A DNA stretch of 64,000 nt, from positions 71,678 to 135,677 of the forward strand of contig JAVKKH010000005.1 in NCBI GenBank assembly GCA_031296405.1, written 5' to 3'. Below, one piece after another: positions 61,905-64,000 of this stretch. The position numbers and the translations under genes were made by a program. The stretch's first letter is position 1; each line of letters opens with the position of its first letter. The DNA is from Candidatus Tepidifontimicrobium thermophilum. Its GTDB lineage: Bacteria; Sysuimicrobiota; Sysuimicrobiia; Sysuimicrobiales; Sysuimicrobiaceae. The notes beneath the pieces were generated by a model. That model was not told the origin of the DNA. It was given only the letters and a program-made list of their open reading frames with translations, and did not search any database.

Positions 61905-63929
61905 CTAAAACGGCCACCGGCCCAGCAGGGCCCACAGGGCCGCGTCCCCGACGCCCCGCGTTAGCATGGGCCCCCAAAGGCTCCCCGTCACCCGCCGGAT
62001 CAGGAAAAAGGCCGCGCCGCTCAGGAGGTGCCAGGCCACCACCTCCCCCCTCGCCCCCAGGTACAGGAGCAGGCTCCCCACTTGCGAGAGGACGAAGGCG
62101 GCGAGGGGAGAGGTGGGAAGGGAAGCGACGATCACACCCCGCAGCCACAGCTCCTCCGCGGCTCCAAACACAAGGTACGCCAAGACGCGATCCCACCCGG
62201 GCATCTGAAAGAACAGCGGGATCCCCTGAGCCGCAAACCCCGCCTGCACGAGCCACACCGCGGTTCCGGAAAACCCTGCGGCGGTCAGGAGGCTCGTGAA
62301 CCGCCGGACCGGCACAAGCCCGAGCCTCCGGGGATCCGGGCACGTCGCGAGGGCGACCGCGCCCAGGAGTAGCCCTGTGAGAAGCCACCCGAACCCGAGG
62401 GCGCCTCCCAACATCGCGGCCGTGGCGGGCAGGAGAAACGGGGCTACCACCTCCCGGCGCATCCACGGGAGCGTGGCCGGCAGCACCATGCCACCCAGGA
62501 CCCCGGCGGCTACCCACACCCACAGGTCTCCCCAGCGGGCGTAGGGCGTGAGGTCCGACCGTGGCTCGATGCGACCGGCGACCCATCCCTGTGTCATCTG
62601 TGGAAGCCGTGTCTGGATGCGCCCGGTCCGCTCAATGACGGCGGAGATCCCGATGCTGGCAGCCCGCACCACGTCCCGGCCCAGCTCCACCGCCCGCACC
62701 ACCGCGAACCCCAGGTGCTGCACAGGCCCTGCGGACTCCCCGAACCAGCCCTCCTCGGTAGAGTGGATCAGGTAGCGGGCTCCGTCGGTCACCAGGGCTC
62801 GCGCGGAGGCAGCATACACGACTTCGTAACACAGGAGCACACCCGCGGGCCCCTCGGGAGCCCAGAGGGCCTGATAGCCTGCTCCCGGATCCGCCCACCA
62901 TTCTCCGAGGGGCACGAGCCGCACCTTGTCGTGCCGCCCCCTCACGCGTCCGCGGTCCACGACGACGGCTGAGTTACGCCGGCCGTCGATTTCCCCAGTG
63001 GCCAGGAGCGCCACGCCCTCGGGCACCGCGGTCTGAATCAGGGCATCGAGTCGTCCATCGCGGAGGAGGGGAACCGGCCAGTAGTGCTCGGGCCACACCA
63101 CCAGCTGCGCTCCCGAACGCACCGCCTCCCGGGTGAGTTGCAGCAGGGTCTTCTGGGTCTGGGGGGCGTGGTCGGGATCGAGCTTGCGCTGCTGCGCCAG
63201 GTTCGGTTGGATCACGGCCACCGGCATCCCTGGTTGCGCCTCCGCTTCCAGGCGCGCAAGTCTCCCGTTTCCCCACCCCCACGCCAGGGCCACGAGAAGC
63301 AGGGGCACCAGCCCCGAGGGTCTGCGGAGCAGAAGGAGCGCAAGCCCAACGTTCCCGGCCACCACCGCCGCGGAAACGAGGTACACACCGCCCACGGAGG
63401 CGAGCTGCAGGACAGGCAGGTTCGTCCACTGGGAGTAGCCCACGAGGCCCCACGGGAACGAGGCAACGCCCAGGCTGCGCAGCCACTCCACCACGACCCA
63501 CGCCAGCCACGCCGTCAAGAGGAACCGAACGTCCCCCGCGCCCTGGCCTCCGCAGCTTGCCAGCGCTCCGAACAGGGCGGAGTATCCCGCGCTGAACGCC
63601 ACAACCGTGAGGTACGCGGCCACCCCCAGGCTGTCGAGCCACGTGAGCAGCAGCCCGTAGAAGGCCAACCCGAATACGAGGCCTACCCCTGCCGCGGCCG
63701 CCGGCCGCAGCCCGCGGAGTGCCAGGAGCAAGGGGACCAGAGCGACCCAGGCGAGGGGCCACCAGCCGGGATGCGGAAAGCTCAGGGCGAGCAGCACGCC
63801 GGAAAGCCCCGCGGCCCCGTACCGAACACGGAGGCCGCCGGCCCTGGCGAGTTCTGCCGGCCCGGGGCGACCGCTCGAGTACACGTAGGGCCTGAGCGCT
63901 CGGGATACGAAGGGTTCGTCGACTCCCAC
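61905..63929 (-). CDS. lnt: Apolipoprotein N-acyltransferase fused to a C-terminal CPBP-like membrane domain
   Basis: 674 aa; Lnt alone is about 500. Several N-terminal helices precede a nitrilase domain with Glu in VVWPEHYWPV, Lys in HDKVRLVPLGEW and Cys in GVLLCYEVVY. After about residue 480 another six-helix region follows, ending with a CPBP (Abi) motif GAAEELWLRGVIVASL; the later CPBP His motifs are degraded. It would N-acylate lipoproteins such as the one at 44644. The GTG start at 63929 is weakly supported; a later one is possible. Confidence 0.88.
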   Translation of the reverse strand: MGVDEPFVSRALRPYVYSSGRPGPAELARAGGLRVRYGAAGLSGVLLALSFPHPGWWPLAWVALVPLLLALRGLRPAAAAGVGLVFGLAFYGLLLTWLDSLGVAAYLTVVAFSAGYSALFGALASCGGQGAGDVRFLLTAWLAWVVVEWLRSLGVASFPWGLVGYSQWTNLPVLQLASVGGVYLVSAAVVAGNVGLALLLLRRPSGLVPLLLVALAWGWGNGRLARLEAEAQPGMPVAVIQPNLAQQRKLDPDHAPQTQKTLLQLTREAVRSGAQLVVWPEHYWPVPLLRDGRLDALIQTAVPEGVALLATGEIDGRRNSAVVVDRGRVRGRHDKVRLVPLGEWWADPGAGYQALWAPEGPAGVLLCYEVVYAASARALVTDGARYLIHSTEEGWFGESAGPVQHLGFAVVRAVELGRDVVRAASIGISAVIERTGRIQTRLPQMTQGWVAGRIEPRSDLTPYARWGDLWVWVAAGVLGGMVLPATLPWMRREVVAPFLLPATAAMLGGALGFGWLLTGLLLGAVALATCPDPRRLGLVPVRRFTSLLTAAGFSGTAVWLVQAGFAAQGIPLFFQMPGWDRVLAYLVFGAAEELWLRGVIVASLPTSPLAAFVLSQVGSLLLYLGARGEVVAWHLLSGAAFFLIRRVTGSLWGPMLTRGVGDAALWALLGRWPF

Positions 63930-64000
63930 CGTGCTGACTCTAACACCTCCGGCAACCGCCGGTACGGCGGGATCTGCCTACCGCCTGCAACCGCGGGCCG

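Overview
This is a 64 kb window of GC-rich bacterial chromosome with dense, operonic coding, frequent GTG and TTG starts and no visible mobile element, CRISPR array or rRNA. No single gene fixes the taxonomy. The combination of a membrane-anchored YvcK next to RapZ, a TrpR-like YerC beside a short-form hisG plus hisZ operon, an adenosine-specific kinase (DUF355), a SHOCT-rich copper locus, Pho boxes of the Bacillus PhoP type and an Lnt enzyme suggests an aerobic, possibly thermophilic, deep-branching Terrabacteria lineage. My best guess is the CSP1-3/Sysuimicrobiota-Armatimonadota area or deep Bacillota. That placement is inference only.

Layout. Positions 1-6922 (minus) run icd, mdh, sucC, a broken HIT gene, sucD, a small holin-like membrane protein, rapZ and yvcK (cut by the window edge). 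A compact divergent promoter region (7000-7080) separates them from a plus-strand GntR regulator and sdhCDAB (7099-11014), so five oxidative TCA-cycle enzymes share one control region. After a hairpin terminator come an ABC importer without an ATPase gene (11073-14444), pduO, a phosphoesterase and the complete his operon hisZ-G-D-C-B-H-A-F-IE (15907-23463). The his operon has a clear promoter and a candidate operator next to a TrpR-family gene. Positions 23804-35848 carry a membrane protein, a nucleoside hydrolase, an MFS transporter, a VOC protein, tRNA-Arg(CCG), a fumarylacetoacetate-hydrolase-family protein and an amidohydrolase, M48 peptidase, tatD, metG, a molybdopterin oxidoreductase, tatC, pth and rplY. 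Positions 35906-41073 hold arsC, phoU and pstBACS, with a four-repeat Pho box. sppA, a second amidohydrolase, an adenosine-specific kinase and a Rieske protein follow.

From 44253 to about 60560 lies a metal (mostly copper) homeostasis and periplasmic redox island. It has three separate regulatory inputs: a BlaI/M56-peptidase pair with a TACTAC-N5-GTAGTA operator, CsoR with a G/C-tract dyad, and a two-component system with a repeated GTGAA-N6-GTGAA site at two promoters. Effectors are a Met-rich periplasmic protein, two TlpA-like thioredoxins with CcdA, a CopA ATPase, CopZ, three cupredoxin-type proteins (one a SHOCT-membrane-cupredoxin fusion), a second CcdA, SHOCT and YHS proteins and several uncharacterised secreted or membrane proteins. 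The window ends with threonine ammonia-lyase and an Lnt-CPBP fusion.

Three genes (HIT, Rieske, a CuA-like cupredoxin) are broken by small indels, mostly at G/C homopolymers or short repeats. This looks more like residual assembly error than biology. Many junctions overlap by GTGA or ATGA, including six of the eight within the his operon. No stretch longer than about 260 bases is free of genes.
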